Source: Croceifilum oryzae (lineage in GTDB: Bacteria > Bacillota > Bacilli > Thermoactinomycetales > Thermoactinomycetaceae). Taken from it: 64,000 nucleotides of DNA. The DNA is taken from the NCBI RefSeq assembly GCF_030814315.1, contig NZ_JAUSUV010000006.1, positions 62,001 to 126,000 of the forward strand, in the 5' to 3' direction. The first letter of the stretch is position 1, and the number at the start of each line of letters is the position of its first letter. Below the pieces are notes generated by a model that worked only from the letters and a program-made list of their open reading frames with translations, was not told the DNA's origin and ran no database searches. Both the position numbers and the translations under genes were made by a program. This document shows positions 34,839 to 44,172 of this stretch, piece after piece.

Positions 34839-35471
34839 TTATCCTTTGGACAATACTTCAATTCGATGAATCGGTAGGTCTAACACTCGTTGAATGGCTT
34901 GCAATACAGTCGCTTTTACTTGAAGATCTTCTACTCCCCTTGCTACGACTAAAACACCCCGAACTCTTGGTTTCAGTCTTTTTACGACGAGCGGCTTTTC
35001 CCCACTCCCATCACGGTACATCGCTGTTTTGCTATTTGTGTTATTTTGTTGCGTGGATCTGGTTCCGCCTTTAGGGTCTGTTTCGGTTGTGGTTTGTACG
35101 TTTTGTTGGGTCTCGTTTTGAATCACTTCTTCTTCTGTTGAATCAAGATTTACGACAACATCCACATCACTGACTCCTACCACTTTGCTGAGAATAGAAG
35201 CCAGTTCTTGTTCATACTCGGCCTCATACTTCTGCATGATCGTAGCTTCAGATGCCTTTGCCCCAGCAGGTTGAGCAGAATCTTTAGATGAGAGCAGACC
35301 TTTTTCATTTTTCGAAGGCATCGCATCTTCCTCTGGTTGAAAAAATGAGGAGACGAGCATAGCTCCGATTCCAAAGAAAACCAGTAGGAGAAAGAGAAAA
35401 AATCGTTTCCGCTTCTGGTTGTTTCCTCCACCCATTTTATCACCCATCTTTTCAAATAACTTATCAAACAT
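34839..35471 (-). CDS. spoIIIAG: Stage III sporulation protein AG
   Basis: 210 residues. A helix near 22-40 (RFFLFLLLVFFGIGAMLV), then a ring-building motif interrupted by a Gln/Thr/Asn-rich insertion (about 115-150), then VKRLKPRVRGVLVVARGVED. SpoIIIAG forms a large ring of the feeding-tube channel. 15 bp before spoIIIAH. Confidence 0.95.
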   Translation of the reverse strand: MFDKLFEKMGDKMGGGNNQKRKRFFLFLLLVFFGIGAMLVSSFFQPEEDAMPSKNEKGLLSSKDSAQPAGAKASEATIMQKYEAEYEQELASILSKVVGVSDVDVVVNLDSTEEEVIQNETQQNVQTTTETDPKGGTRSTQQNNTNSKTAMYRDGSGEKPLVVKRLKPRVRGVLVVARGVEDLQVKATVLQAIQRVLDLPIHRIEVLSKG

Positions 35472-35486
35472 TCATTTCCCCTCCTC

Positions 35487-36119
35487 CTACTCTAATTGGA
35501 CCTCCACTTGCTCAGCGGTAAGATTCCACGTTTGCTGGATAAAGTTTTGAATTTTTTGCCCCGTCTCGTTAGAAGTAGGTTCCTTATGAGTAGGCTCATT
35601 TGATGGAAGAATGGATACTTCTTGAACCGGATTGATCTGTTGCTTCGCAGAGGAACCTGTCGTTTTCTCTTTCACAACGAGATGAATCTTCTCAATATGA
35701 GGATTTTCTGTTGTGAATTGAGCCACTACATCAGCCGACACCACCTCCATGGCAAATCGATCCGGTATGTTTTTCTTCATCCACATTTCCATAGACTGCT
35801 CCGTTTTCTGCTGGATCATTTGATCTTGTTTTTTCTTTAACTGACTTGTTTGCTCGTTTATATCAGCAAGCGACTTCATCTCAGTTGCCGCAACTACCGC
35901 CTTGCTCCCATCAAAGAAAGCGAGTTCGGTCAGGTCCAAATTTTCACTTAGTAATTTGAATATGGGAGATAAGATCGCCATCAAGATGAGGAGGCCCATT
36001 ACCAATTTGACGTATTTCTCCATCGCATTACTAGGCAACAACATGTCTAAAAACGTAGCTATTAGAACCAACAAGATAATTTGTTTGAGCCAATCACCCA
36101 TCCACTCGATGCTTCTCAC
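35487..36119 (-). CDS. spoIIIAF: Stage III sporulation protein AF
   Basis: 210 residues. Two N-terminal membrane helices (IILLVLIATFLDMLLP and LVMGLLILMAILSPIF), then a soluble domain related to SpoIIIAH. GTG start at 36119 right behind the spoIIIAE stop, with AGGTGAG as ribosome site. Confidence 0.92.
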   Translation of the reverse strand: MRSIEWMGDWLKQIILLVLIATFLDMLLPSNAMEKYVKLVMGLLILMAILSPIFKLLSENLDLTELAFFDGSKAVVAATEMKSLADINEQTSQLKKKQDQMIQQKTEQSMEMWMKKNIPDRFAMEVVSADVVAQFTTENPHIEKIHLVVKEKTTGSSAKQQINPVQEVSILPSNEPTHKEPTSNETGQKIQNFIQQTWNLTAEQVEVQLE

Positions 36120-36120
36120 C

Positions 36121-37317
36121 TCACCTCATCATCAGTGATATATTCCCGGACGTAATGACAATCGTGATCGCCAGGAAAAACATAAGCCCTACAGCAGCAA
36201 GTGCAGCAAAGACAAAAATCAAGGTTTTACCGATTGCAGACAAGCTTTCAATCACCGGGCTATTTCCCAATGGCTGCATAATCGCCGCCGAAAAGTTATA
36301 GATAAAAGCCAGTGTAAGAATTTTCAGCGCAGGGAATGCACAGATCATGAGCAAAATCACAACTCCAGCTAAGCCAATCGTGTTTTTCATCAATAAAGAT
36401 GCTCCCGCAACCGTATCTGCCGCCTCTGAAATCGTTCGTCCTACAACAGGTACAAAGTTACCCGTTATATACTTGGCTGTACGAATCGTTACTCCATCTG
36501 CTACAGATGTGGTAGCTCCTTGGATCGAGATGACACCTAGGAAAATCGTCAATAACCCTCCTAGTACTGTAATCGCAACTTTTCGGAGTAAGCCTGCCAA
36601 GTGATTTACTTTGTACTTACTTGAAATCGTGCTAACAACCGCTAAAATCGTCGAGAAAAAGAGGAGCGGAAACACAAATGTATAAATAATCGTGCCAATC
36701 ACATGGATCATAAAGATGATTAAGGGATGAAACAGAGTAACCGATGTCAAATTCCCCATCGATCCGAGCAGTGTTAAGAGCAACGGGACGAGCGCAAACA
36801 TAAAATGAATCATTTTCTCAATAGCACTCTTAGCGGCTTCGATCGCGACCGAGAAGCTATCTACAGCTAGGACGATGATTACTAAGAAAACAATGGCATA
36901 CGCAACTTTGCTCACTTGATTATTTTCAAAAGCATTTTGCATCGTTTGGAGCAACATACTAAAAACGGTCAAAACCACGATTGCACCAAGTAATTTGCCG
37001 TTGTACATCACTTCATGGAAGAAAAACTTAGCAAATGCCGTAAAAAATGCTTTAAAGCTAATCTCATTCTCTTGAAATAAGAGATCAAAAAACCCTGGTA
37101 CCTTCCCTTCAAAATACCTTCCATATTCAGTTTGAAGTTGGTTCCAAAATGATTCCACCTCTTGCGTCTGGAGTTGATCCAATTGGGAGCGAACCACTTC
37201 TTTGGTTAAATTAGCAGGAGAAGGAGCAGGTTCCTCTCCATTCGCTAATGCAGAACTTGGATTCAAACTGACGATAAGAAGAAAGAGAGTGAGAATCATC
37301 CATCCAACTCTCTGCAT
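36121..37317 (-). CDS. spoIIIAE: Stage III sporulation protein AE
   Basis: 398 residues from ATG 37317 (AAAGGAGG 8 bp upstream; the longer frame to 37362 lacks one). A signal peptide (about 1-28) and about seven membrane helices, the polytopic subunit of the SpoIIIA-SpoIIQ complex. Contains the family-typical GRTISEAADTVAGASLLMKN region. Confidence 0.94.
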   Translation of the reverse strand: MQRVGWMILTLFLLIVSLNPSSALANGEEPAPSPANLTKEVVRSQLDQLQTQEVESFWNQLQTEYGRYFEGKVPGFFDLLFQENEISFKAFFTAFAKFFFHEVMYNGKLLGAIVVLTVFSMLLQTMQNAFENNQVSKVAYAIVFLVIIVLAVDSFSVAIEAAKSAIEKMIHFMFALVPLLLTLLGSMGNLTSVTLFHPLIIFMIHVIGTIIYTFVFPLLFFSTILAVVSTISSKYKVNHLAGLLRKVAITVLGGLLTIFLGVISIQGATTSVADGVTIRTAKYITGNFVPVVGRTISEAADTVAGASLLMKNTIGLAGVVILLMICAFPALKILTLAFIYNFSAAIMQPLGNSPVIESLSAIGKTLIFVFAALAAVGLMFFLAITIVITSGNISLMMR

Positions 37318-37330
37318 AAGCGATCCTCCT

Positions 37331-37720
37331 TTATGCGGGTAAAATCGAAACAATTGTCTCAATAATGACGGTAATAATCGGAATCGCCATCACCATAATT
37401 AACACCTTTCCAGCTAGCTCAATCTTAGAAGCAATAGAACCTTGTCCAGCATCTCTCGTAACTTGAGCCCCAAACTCAGCAATATACGCAATCCCAATAA
37501 TCTTCAAAATCGTTTCCAGGAATAGGTTGTTCACATGAGCTTGAGTGGCTAAATTCTCTAAAATGCGGATTACATCAGCAATCTTCCCAGCTAGAGAGAG
37601 AAAGATCGTAATTCCCACAAACGTAGCTAACAAGAAAGCAAAGATTGGTTTTTGTTCTTTGACGACTAAGATGAGGATCGTAGTGATTAAACCTAACCCC
37701 ACCACTTGCAATATTTCCAA
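37331..37720 (-). CDS. spoIIIAD: Stage III sporulation protein AD
   Basis: 129 residues with four predicted helices. TTG start at 37720 supported by GGAGG 8 bp upstream. Related to SpoIIIAC; both are small membrane subunits of the SpoIIIA assembly. Confidence 0.94.
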   Translation of the reverse strand: MEILQVVGLGLITTILILVVKEQKPIFAFLLATFVGITIFLSLAGKIADVIRILENLATQAHVNNLFLETILKIIGIAYIAEFGAQVTRDAGQGSIASKIELAGKVLIMVMAIPIITVIIETIVSILPA

Positions 37721-37736
37721 GTGGATCGCCTCCGTT

Positions 37737-37943
37737 CTACATTCGGAACAAGAACACGTTCTTAATCGTGGTAAATAAGTCTTGTATCAGCATCGCAACC
37801 ATAAATAAGACCACACCGAAACCGAAAAGCGTTACCCAATGAGCAAAGTCTTCCTTTCCCATCTGCTTTAAAATGGTGTGAATCATAGCGACAATGATTC
37901 CAATCCCAGCAATCTGGAACACAGCATCAATGTTGTATGGCAT
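37737..37943 (-). CDS. spoIIIAC: Stage III sporulation protein AC
   Basis: 68 residues, two helices (DAVFQIAGIGIIVAMIHTIL; WVTLFGFGVVLFMVAMLI). Position and length match the Bacillus gene exactly. Confidence 0.94.
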   Translation of the reverse strand: MPYNIDAVFQIAGIGIIVAMIHTILKQMGKEDFAHWVTLFGFGVVLFMVAMLIQDLFTTIKNVFLFRM

Positions 37944-37953
37944 TATGCACCTC

Positions 37954-38472
37954 CTAATACATCAAGATGATCAGTAGTGCCCCGGCAAGGATTCCTAGCG
38001 TTTTGAACATTTTTTCGTACTGTGTCTGCTCTTCCTGTGCCCTGTGCTCCTCGATCTCCAAATTGCTCTTCGTTACTGCTAGATTTTGTAATTGATCCTG
38101 CCGATCGGAGATCCCAAGCGTCTTACAAAAATCTAAGATCACTTGCTTCTCTGGTTGCTTCATACAAGTAGCTCCCCAGTTACTCTCGATCGCCTGAGCA
38201 AAACACTCATACGTAGAAGCACCGTCTAATTGGAGTAAATTTTGATGAGCCTGATGAAAAATTGCTTGTACAAACCCATCCATTCTTGCTGCAATCGATT
38301 GACAGGCATCAACCAGAGTTCGGGTCCCGTAACCAATTTCCGTTTCTAGTAATTGAAGAGCGGATCGAACCCGCCGAATCTGTTTGGGTCTCTCAGCAAA
38401 CGTCCGAGCATGCTGAAATCCAGCCCACGTTGTTCCGATCAAGATGATGCATGCACCGAGTAATTTAAGCAT
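37954..38472 (-). CDS. spoIIIAB: Stage III sporulation protein AB
   Basis: 172 residues. N-terminal and C-terminal helices flank a helical domain related to GspF-like assembly proteins (RRVRSALQLLETEIGYGTRT). Start overlaps the spoIIIAA stop by 8 bp. Confidence 0.94.
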   Translation of the reverse strand: MLKLLGACIILIGTTWAGFQHARTFAERPKQIRRVRSALQLLETEIGYGTRTLVDACQSIAARMDGFVQAIFHQAHQNLLQLDGASTYECFAQAIESNWGATCMKQPEKQVILDFCKTLGISDRQDQLQNLAVTKSNLEIEEHRAQEEQTQYEKMFKTLGILAGALLIILMY

Positions 38473-39448
38473 AAGAAGCCCACTCAGGATTTTTAGATGG
38501 ATAGGTCATTCGTTTACCCGATCCATTATAAATAGCCTCAATGGTTCCAGGACCTCGTCTGCGCGATAGTAGGATGACCCGATCAAAAATTCCTTGCTTC
38601 AAAAGGTCTCCCAACTCTGCCCGGCGTGATACTTCTTCCCATGTATGACCGTGTGCAGTCGAGATGACCTTTACTCCAGCGTGAATCGCTTCATGCATGG
38701 CATACAGATCTTCCAGCCTCCCAATCTCATCTACAATCATGACATCTGGAGACATCGAACGAATCATCATCATCATCCCTTCAGCTTTGGGACAACCGTC
38801 TAAAATATCCGTTCTCGGACCTACATCATGTTGGGGAACACCTCCTACACAACCAGCGATTTCAGAACGCTCATCTACAATTCCGACTTTCTTAGATGGA
38901 TATTTCTTCTCATCACCTAAACTAATCAGGCGTGCCAAATCGCGAAGCAAAGTCGTTTTTCCGCATTGAGGAGGCGATACGATCAGAACATTATGCAAAT
39001 TTTGGTTGGATCCAAACAAAATAGGTAGCAATTCTTCACCTACCCCTTTTACTTCTCGTGCAATGCGAATATTAAATCCTGTTACATCTCGCAAATGCTT
39101 CACTCTGCCCTGTTCCATCACCACTTTTCCTGCTAGTCCCACTCGGTGTCCACCTTCAATGGTGATATATCCCCTTCTAAGTTCCTCCTCTATCGCATAC
39201 AAACTGTGATTACTGAGGAGATTTAGTAACTTGGCGCATTCTTCCCGACTGGGTAAAACAGAATCTTTCGGTGTTGTATTCAGCTGGCGATTGTAACTAA
39301 CAAACCACGATTGTTCAGATGTAATCACTTCTAAAGGGCGATTTTGTCTAATGCGTATTTCTTCTAAACTTCCTAGAATCGTACGCGGAAGTGATTGAAT
39401 GATTTCGCGGATAGACAGTGGAAGAATCTGATAAATCGGTTTCAGCAT
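38465..39448 (-). CDS. spoIIIAA: Stage III sporulation protein AA (ATPase)
   Basis: 327 residues from ATG 39448 (AGGAGGTG 7 bp upstream). A secretion-type ATPase: Walker A VSPPQCGKTTLLRDLA, Walker B VMIVDEIGR, and the RSEIAGC segment. It energises the mother-cell SpoIIIA complex that keeps the engulfed forespore transcriptionally active. First gene of the operon. Confidence 0.96.
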   Translation of the reverse strand: MLKPIYQILPLSIREIIQSLPRTILGSLEEIRIRQNRPLEVITSEQSWFVSYNRQLNTTPKDSVLPSREECAKLLNLLSNHSLYAIEEELRRGYITIEGGHRVGLAGKVVMEQGRVKHLRDVTGFNIRIAREVKGVGEELLPILFGSNQNLHNVLIVSPPQCGKTTLLRDLARLISLGDEKKYPSKKVGIVDERSEIAGCVGGVPQHDVGPRTDILDGCPKAEGMMMMIRSMSPDVMIVDEIGRLEDLYAMHEAIHAGVKVISTAHGHTWEEVSRRAELGDLLKQGIFDRVILLSRRRGPGTIEAIYNGSGKRMTYPSKNPEWASYA

Positions 39449-39486
39449 CCAAAAACACCTCCTGTCCAATATTCTCTTTATTCCTC

Positions 39487-39516
39487 AATGTATGGCTTGT
39501 ATCGGTTGTTTATGAC
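39487..39516 (-). promoter_or_regulatory. Sigma-E-type promoter of the spoIIIA operon
   Basis: GTCATAAA (-35, 39509-39516) and CATACATT (-10, 39487-39494) separated by 14 bp, about 40 bp upstream of spoIIIAA. Matches the mother-cell sigma-E consensus, as known for spoIIIA in B. subtilis. Confidence 0.8.
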
Positions 39517-39530
39517 AAGCTCTCTTGTGG

Positions 39531-39566
39531 ACAAAAAAAGAACCAGCTCGTGAAAGCTAGTTCAAA
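39531..39566 (-). terminator. Terminator between doxX and spoIIIA
   Basis: Minus-strand GAACTAGCT / AGCTGGTTC stem followed by seven T. Insulates spoIIIA from the doxX transcript. Confidence 0.8.
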
Positions 39567-39581
39567 TGAAAAATCCAATGC

Positions 39582-39998
39582 TCAATATCCTCTTTTTTTA
39601 CTTGAAAACAGCGAATCAACAGCAAGGAATCTACTTCCATTCAAGGCAAGGTAAATCGCAATTGCCAATAGGGCAAGGTCAAATTCATATCCAGCCGATT
39701 GTCCATTCCCCATAAAGCCTGCTGATAATTTCACAGAGAAAATTGCACCTATCATAACGAAACCATTTAAAATCGCAATTACTCTCGTGCCCAATCCAAT
39801 AATGAGAAGGATTCCACCCACTAGCTCAATCGTTGCCACAATATATGCTAAAAATCCTGGTAATCCAATACTCGCGAACCAACCAGAAACTCCATCAATC
39901 CCACCTGAAAACTTAGACCAACCGTGTATGAAAAACGTAAGCCCTAATATAACACGGAGAACAAAAGCTCCTAACTCACCTTGTCTATTTTCAGTCAT
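39582..39998 (-). CDS. DoxX-family membrane protein
   Basis: 138 residues, four helices. The family features are present: an N-terminal FVLRVILGLTFFIHGWSKF, the LPGFLAYIVATIELVGGILL helix and a basic end. DoxX-like proteins are linked to redox or thiol stress in several bacteria, but their reaction is unclear. Monocistronic between two terminators. Confidence 0.88.
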   Translation of the reverse strand: MTENRQGELGAFVLRVILGLTFFIHGWSKFSGGIDGVSGWFASIGLPGFLAYIVATIELVGGILLIIGLGTRVIAILNGFVMIGAIFSVKLSAGFMGNGQSAGYEFDLALLAIAIYLALNGSRFLAVDSLFSSKKRGY

Positions 39999-40128
39999 CT
40001 ACTATGCACTCCTTTGTTTTTTATAACCAAGTAAACACATAAACAATATAGTGGTTACGATTTGTAAGCCATTATATTTAAAGTAAGTAACTTATGTCAA
40101 ATGCCGATATTTTCCATGTACTGGATAT

Positions 40129-40160
40129 AAAAAAAGTAGGGCTTAATGCCCCACTTTTTC
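40129..40160 (-). terminator. Terminator of the second XRE-TPR gene
   Basis: AAAGTGGGGC / GCCCTACTTT stem with seven T, overlapping the last codons of the gene. Confidence 0.75.
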
Positions 40161-41459
40161 TCTCAATTCTTGCTCAAACGCAAATTTTTCGATCAAGCTA
40201 TCCATAAACTTCTGGTCATCCTCCATTGTTCTATACGTCTCTGCTAACCGTTCCAACACGATCAATCGGATCTGGGCACTCCCTTTTTTGGCAATTTCTT
40301 TCGCTTGTAAGTACTGATTTAATCCATTTTCCAGCTGGTTCAATTCTACCTGTAAATCTCCGAGATACACGTATGCTTTTGCTAAACTGGTAAAGTCATT
40401 CCACCTCTTACTGAGGAAGACAACTTGTTCAATTTTTTCCCTTGCTGCTTCATACTGGTGCTCTTTTAGATAGAACATGCCGTATTCCAGATAAGTCTGT
40501 ACCACAAGAGAACGCTCTTTGATCCGGTCTTCTAATGCGAGAGCTGTTCGATAAGCGACATCAGCAAACTCGATTAATCCCTGTTCATGATACACATTTG
40601 CCAACATTAACCAACATTCGCAAACCAATGAATGCTCTCCATTTTCCCCGCACCAACGGATCGCTTCTTCTAATAATTGAATCGCTTCTTTATTAAGCCC
40701 TAGCGCCCGAGATAATCTCACCTTACCCATATATAACTGGATAATTAGATAGGAGGAACGAATCAATGGAACGTCACTCCAAAAGGAAGAGTAGAAATAA
40801 TATGCTTCGTTCATTCTTTCTAGCTGAATTAAGCATAGAACACGAAGCCCTGCCAATGTTAGCTCGGCATCCTTATTTTTCTTGCGCTTCTCCCCTTCTT
40901 CAACCCACTCCATTCCACGATCCGCTACTTCAAGGGATTGCTCATAACTCCCCAATAGATACAAAGAGTGACAAATCTCACGATAACACTCTAGCTCAAG
41001 TGGATGATGGACATGAGCCACCTTCGTAATGCGCAAAACCGTCTGATACTCCGTGATTGCTTTTTCATAGTCTTCTTGAGAGAAATAATATTTCCCTTTC
41101 GAAAAATGATAAAAATGAGCAAGAGCATGTGTCTCGGATAGACGGTTCTTTTTAAGCCACTCCCAAGCCCGCTTGCTATTTCCAGATGAAATCCATGTTT
41201 CAACCGCCTTTAACTCTAATAAATACAAGTCATCTTTCTGCTTTTGCTTGGTCTCCAAAGCATTCAGTTGATGGAAATCGATTCCCAACTTCTCTAACAG
41301 ATACCTGACCTTTTCCTCTTTTACATGTGAGTATCCACGCTCAATGTTACTAATCGTGGAAACGGAAATCTGATCATCTGCTAAATCCTCTAAGCGAAGA
41401 CCTCGCTCTTTTCGATAAGAGCGAATCGTTTCTCCTAGTTCCATAGTAGATAATTGCAT
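40143..41459 (-). CDS. XRE-family regulator with TPR repeats, paralogue
   Basis: 438 residues from ATG 41459 (GGAAGGAAG upstream). HTH at about 10-65 (RSYRKERGLRLEDLADDQIS, VSTISNIERGYSHVKEEKVR), then tetratricopeptide repeats to the end. Same architecture as the gene at 27465. It lacks the Pro-rich 13-residue tail of that protein, and no peptide gene follows before the terminator. Target genes unknown. Confidence 0.85.
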   Translation of the reverse strand: MQLSTMELGETIRSYRKERGLRLEDLADDQISVSTISNIERGYSHVKEEKVRYLLEKLGIDFHQLNALETKQKQKDDLYLLELKAVETWISSGNSKRAWEWLKKNRLSETHALAHFYHFSKGKYYFSQEDYEKAITEYQTVLRITKVAHVHHPLELECYREICHSLYLLGSYEQSLEVADRGMEWVEEGEKRKKNKDAELTLAGLRVLCLIQLERMNEAYYFYSSFWSDVPLIRSSYLIIQLYMGKVRLSRALGLNKEAIQLLEEAIRWCGENGEHSLVCECWLMLANVYHEQGLIEFADVAYRTALALEDRIKERSLVVQTYLEYGMFYLKEHQYEAAREKIEQVVFLSKRWNDFTSLAKAYVYLGDLQVELNQLENGLNQYLQAKEIAKKGSAQIRLIVLERLAETYRTMEDDQKFMDSLIEKFAFEQELREKVGH

Positions 41460-41598
41460 TCCACTCTTCCTTCCTTTCTGTAATTGCAAAATTAAATATG
41501 TATTTTTTTGAAAAAACACCTTGTTTCATACCTTCTGAATACTTATTCCAAATTTATAAAAATAGTTTGAATATGTGGTATATTTATTATGTAAACTC

Positions 41599-41627
41599 TT
41601 GCCAAAAGTTGTCAGCTTGAGTATAAT
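41599..41627 (+). promoter_or_regulatory. Sigma-A promoter
   Basis: TTGCCA, 17-bp spacer, TATAAT, about 50 bp before the small gene at 41679. Confidence 0.7.
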
Positions 41628-41678
41628 CAAAAGCGTGACCCACCATATTCACATCATTCAGATTAGAGGTGTTTTTTC

Positions 41679-41978
41679 TTGTTAAAGCTACTTGTGCAGG
41701 GCTCTCAAGACGAGCTTTCTCGATTTTTCCTCCAATTTCGGACTCATAAAGAGTTTATCGTACATCCAGATTCCATTCAGTTGCAAGAAGAAGATTTGGA
41801 AAACGCGAAATTATATGTTTCTTTTGATTTCTGTCCAGAGTCCCGAGAAAATCTTACCATACAAATGATGACAGAAAAAGGGACAATTGTAAAATTAGAT
41901 CTACTAGATGGAATTGTCACCCGCTTCGATGATGGTAAGACTTACATAAGGGGTAAGCTCTATGATATTTTCGGATAA
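41679..41978 (+). CDS. Small hypothetical protein
   Basis: 99 residues, TTG start with AGAGGTG 7 bp upstream and a strong sigma-A promoter. The N-terminus LKLLVQGSQDELSRFFLQF suggests a beta-strand then helix, followed by charged beta-rich sequence (GTIVKLDLLDGIVTRFDDGK). Soluble, no Cys motif. Family not recognised; divergent from the XRE-TPR gene. Confidence 0.65.
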   Translation: MLKLLVQGSQDELSRFFLQFRTHKEFIVHPDSIQLQEEDLENAKLYVSFDFCPESRENLTIQMMTEKGTIVKLDLLDGIVTRFDDGKTYIRGKLYDIFG

Positions 41979-42089
41979 AAAAACTCATTGAGATAACCCA
42001 ATGAGAAAAAGTAGTACAAACCTAACACTGATTTTATCATAAAATTCTGCCATAATAAAGAGATGAGTAGAATTTTCCTCTCCTTACGT

Positions 42090-42140
42090 AACATATAAGG
42101 GAGTGCGAAAGGCTTTGGTAGCCCTCACACTCCCTTATAT
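42090..42140. terminator. Long hairpin between convergent genes
   Basis: TATAAGGGAGTGcg ... CACTCCCTTATA inverted repeat (12-bp outer stem) without a strong T run. It lies between the convergent genes at 41679 and 42144. Confidence 0.5.
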
Positions 42141-42143
42141 CCA

Positions 42144-42767
42144 TTATAAATTATATTCCTGTTTCAGCGTTTGGAGCATGATATTGTTTTCCATGCCTTT
42201 TTGTCTGCCTTCTCTTTTAAACATATAATCATAGTAATAAAGAACCTTGGGTATTTTTTCTTGCTTTCGAATTTGATCACGAACCTGAACTGCCCATTCC
42301 GTATCTTCTCCAAAGCTAATATCTAAATATTGATACTGGCTTGCCAATTTCTTAGAGAAGCACATAATGTGATTCGGATTACGATAATAATATTGCTCAT
42401 CTTCTAATTTGTCTCCACTATACGCTACATCATACTTGCAAATTTTCTTTACGATTCCACCTAGGCTTACCTCTACATCAAACGTAATACAGTCGGCATC
42501 TGGAGTCTGACGAATAGCGGACAGTAGCGAATCGACATAATCAGGAGTAACTCGATCATCATCATCCACAAATACAACAAAATCACCTTTTGCTTGCTGA
42601 ATTAAAACATTCCTCTTGGTTCCAATTGACCTCTTCTTATTATCAATGAAAACAAGTATCTCCACTGGGAATCTCTCGGACTGTCTTTGTAATTCACTTA
42701 CTACTCGAGATAAACAACTAGCCCTTTCAGGAATCGATGGAATCAAAATAGACAGTATGATATCCAC
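42144..42767 (-). CDS. Family 2 glycosyltransferase
   Basis: 207 residues, GT-A fold only: LSILIPSIPERASCLSRVV, then the nucleotide-sugar/metal motif FVVFVDDDDRVTPDYVDSLL. C-terminal part has EDTEWAVQ. The GTG start has GGAGGGG upstream. Short for the family, with no membrane helix. Probably adds a sugar to a surface or spore glycan. Paralogue of the N-terminal part of the gene just upstream, 15 bp away. Confidence 0.8.
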   Translation of the reverse strand: MDIILSILIPSIPERASCLSRVVSELQRQSERFPVEILVFIDNKKRSIGTKRNVLIQQAKGDFVVFVDDDDRVTPDYVDSLLSAIRQTPDADCITFDVEVSLGGIVKKICKYDVAYSGDKLEDEQYYYRNPNHIMCFSKKLASQYQYLDISFGEDTEWAVQVRDQIRKQEKIPKVLYYYDYMFKREGRQKGMENNIMLQTLKQEYNL

Positions 42768-42782
42768 GTGATCCCCTCCTCC

Positions 42783-43994
42783 TTAGCTCTTAATCATTTC
42801 ACCACTTTTACTATAAAACACTGGATGATAACAACTAGCAAGAACTGGGATATTTTTACTCGAAAATGGTTGTTCATAGTGATTTACTTCAGAGTGAAAT
42901 AAGCAACAGAATTTACTCTGTTGATGGCTTAGTAACCACATCTCAGGTGCTAGATAATCTGAGCCTATCCCCGCATCCAGCTTCTTTATGTACTCACTAT
43001 TCGCCCACCAAAAATTTCCTGAAAAATGAGGTTTAGGTGATGGTAAATAATTAACACCGCAAGCATCTACACTTCCAAGCTGCTTTAAACAGATTTCATG
43101 ATGATCGATTAATACTGTTTCCATCAAATGAACCCAATCTCGTACATATGATTCAACAAACGTTCCAAATCGAGCCACGCCCTTTGTATGCATATATAAA
43201 ATCTGTACATTATGCGGGGCTTCACTACAATACTGATGCAACCACTTTAAAGTGGGGCGCTCAAAATCGTATGTTTGAGGAAGAATCCTTATTTTCATTT
43301 TATTATCTGTTTTAGCTAGTAAACCGATCTCTTGTATGATGCCCTGAATGTGTTTTTCGTCATTTGCACGTTCAGTGACAAACGATACATACATAGAGTC
43401 CAATTTGTCATACAAACCAGATGACTGTAGACGTTTTATCTGCCTTTTTACAATTTCGAGCCAATTATTAATTTCAAACACATGCATAAAACAGACCGTC
43501 TTATCCATTTGTCTCACTAAAGCTGGCTGGATCTCGACTCGATCTTGTACAAATAGACCCACTCTTTCCACCCAGCCTCGATCTTCTTTCCCTTCAATTC
43601 TCACACTTTGAGACTGGATTAAAACTCTTTTTGCATAGCACATCAGATGCTTTGGCTTACTATTGAAACCAAACCCTACACTAGAACTCCAGTTATGAGC
43701 TACATGAAAAGCAATACAATCCGCATTTGGATTCTGTAAAATCGAATCTAACAAGGTATCGACGTAAACGTCTGATACCGAATAATGATCATCAATAAAA
43801 GTAATGAATGCTCCTTGAGCCAGATTCATTAACGTCATCATCTGTTCATCCATCGAACGTACATGATTATCCATTAACATGAGCACTTCTACTGGACGAT
43901 CGCAAGCTTGCTTTTCCAACTGTCTCGTCATTTCCATAGCGCCTGTAAGTCGTTCTGGTGTAGAGTACACTAGAATTGATAGCTTAATATCCAA
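42783..43994 (-). CDS. Two-part glycosyltransferase-like protein
   Basis: 403 residues from TTG 43994, chosen because GGGGGAG precedes it as at the downstream paralogue; an ATG at 44018 has none. N-terminal GT2-like domain (LSILVYSTPERLTGAMEMTR) where the DDD motif reads FIDDHYSVSD, so metal binding may be altered. The C-terminal domain has ILYMHTKGVARF and HFSGNFWWANSEYI, resembling proteins with an HTKG motif near polysaccharide synthesis genes. Acceptor unknown. Confidence 0.7.
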   Translation of the reverse strand: MDIKLSILVYSTPERLTGAMEMTRQLEKQACDRPVEVLMLMDNHVRSMDEQMMTLMNLAQGAFITFIDDHYSVSDVYVDTLLDSILQNPNADCIAFHVAHNWSSSVGFGFNSKPKHLMCYAKRVLIQSQSVRIEGKEDRGWVERVGLFVQDRVEIQPALVRQMDKTVCFMHVFEINNWLEIVKRQIKRLQSSGLYDKLDSMYVSFVTERANDEKHIQGIIQEIGLLAKTDNKMKIRILPQTYDFERPTLKWLHQYCSEAPHNVQILYMHTKGVARFGTFVESYVRDWVHLMETVLIDHHEICLKQLGSVDACGVNYLPSPKPHFSGNFWWANSEYIKKLDAGIGSDYLAPEMWLLSHQQSKFCCLFHSEVNHYEQPFSSKNIPVLASCYHPVFYSKSGEMIKS

Positions 43995-44172
43995 CTCGAT
44001 CTCCCCCGAGGTCATCATTTTTAAACAAAATTCTCTGTTTATCTCTTTTTATAGTTATATGAATACATTTGAAGGTTAATTCTTAATCTTCCCTAATTCA
44101 ATCCCAAATTTGTCGCACAACAAAAAGGAGCTCAAGGTGATCCCTAAGCCCCCTTTATGATATCTAACTGGA

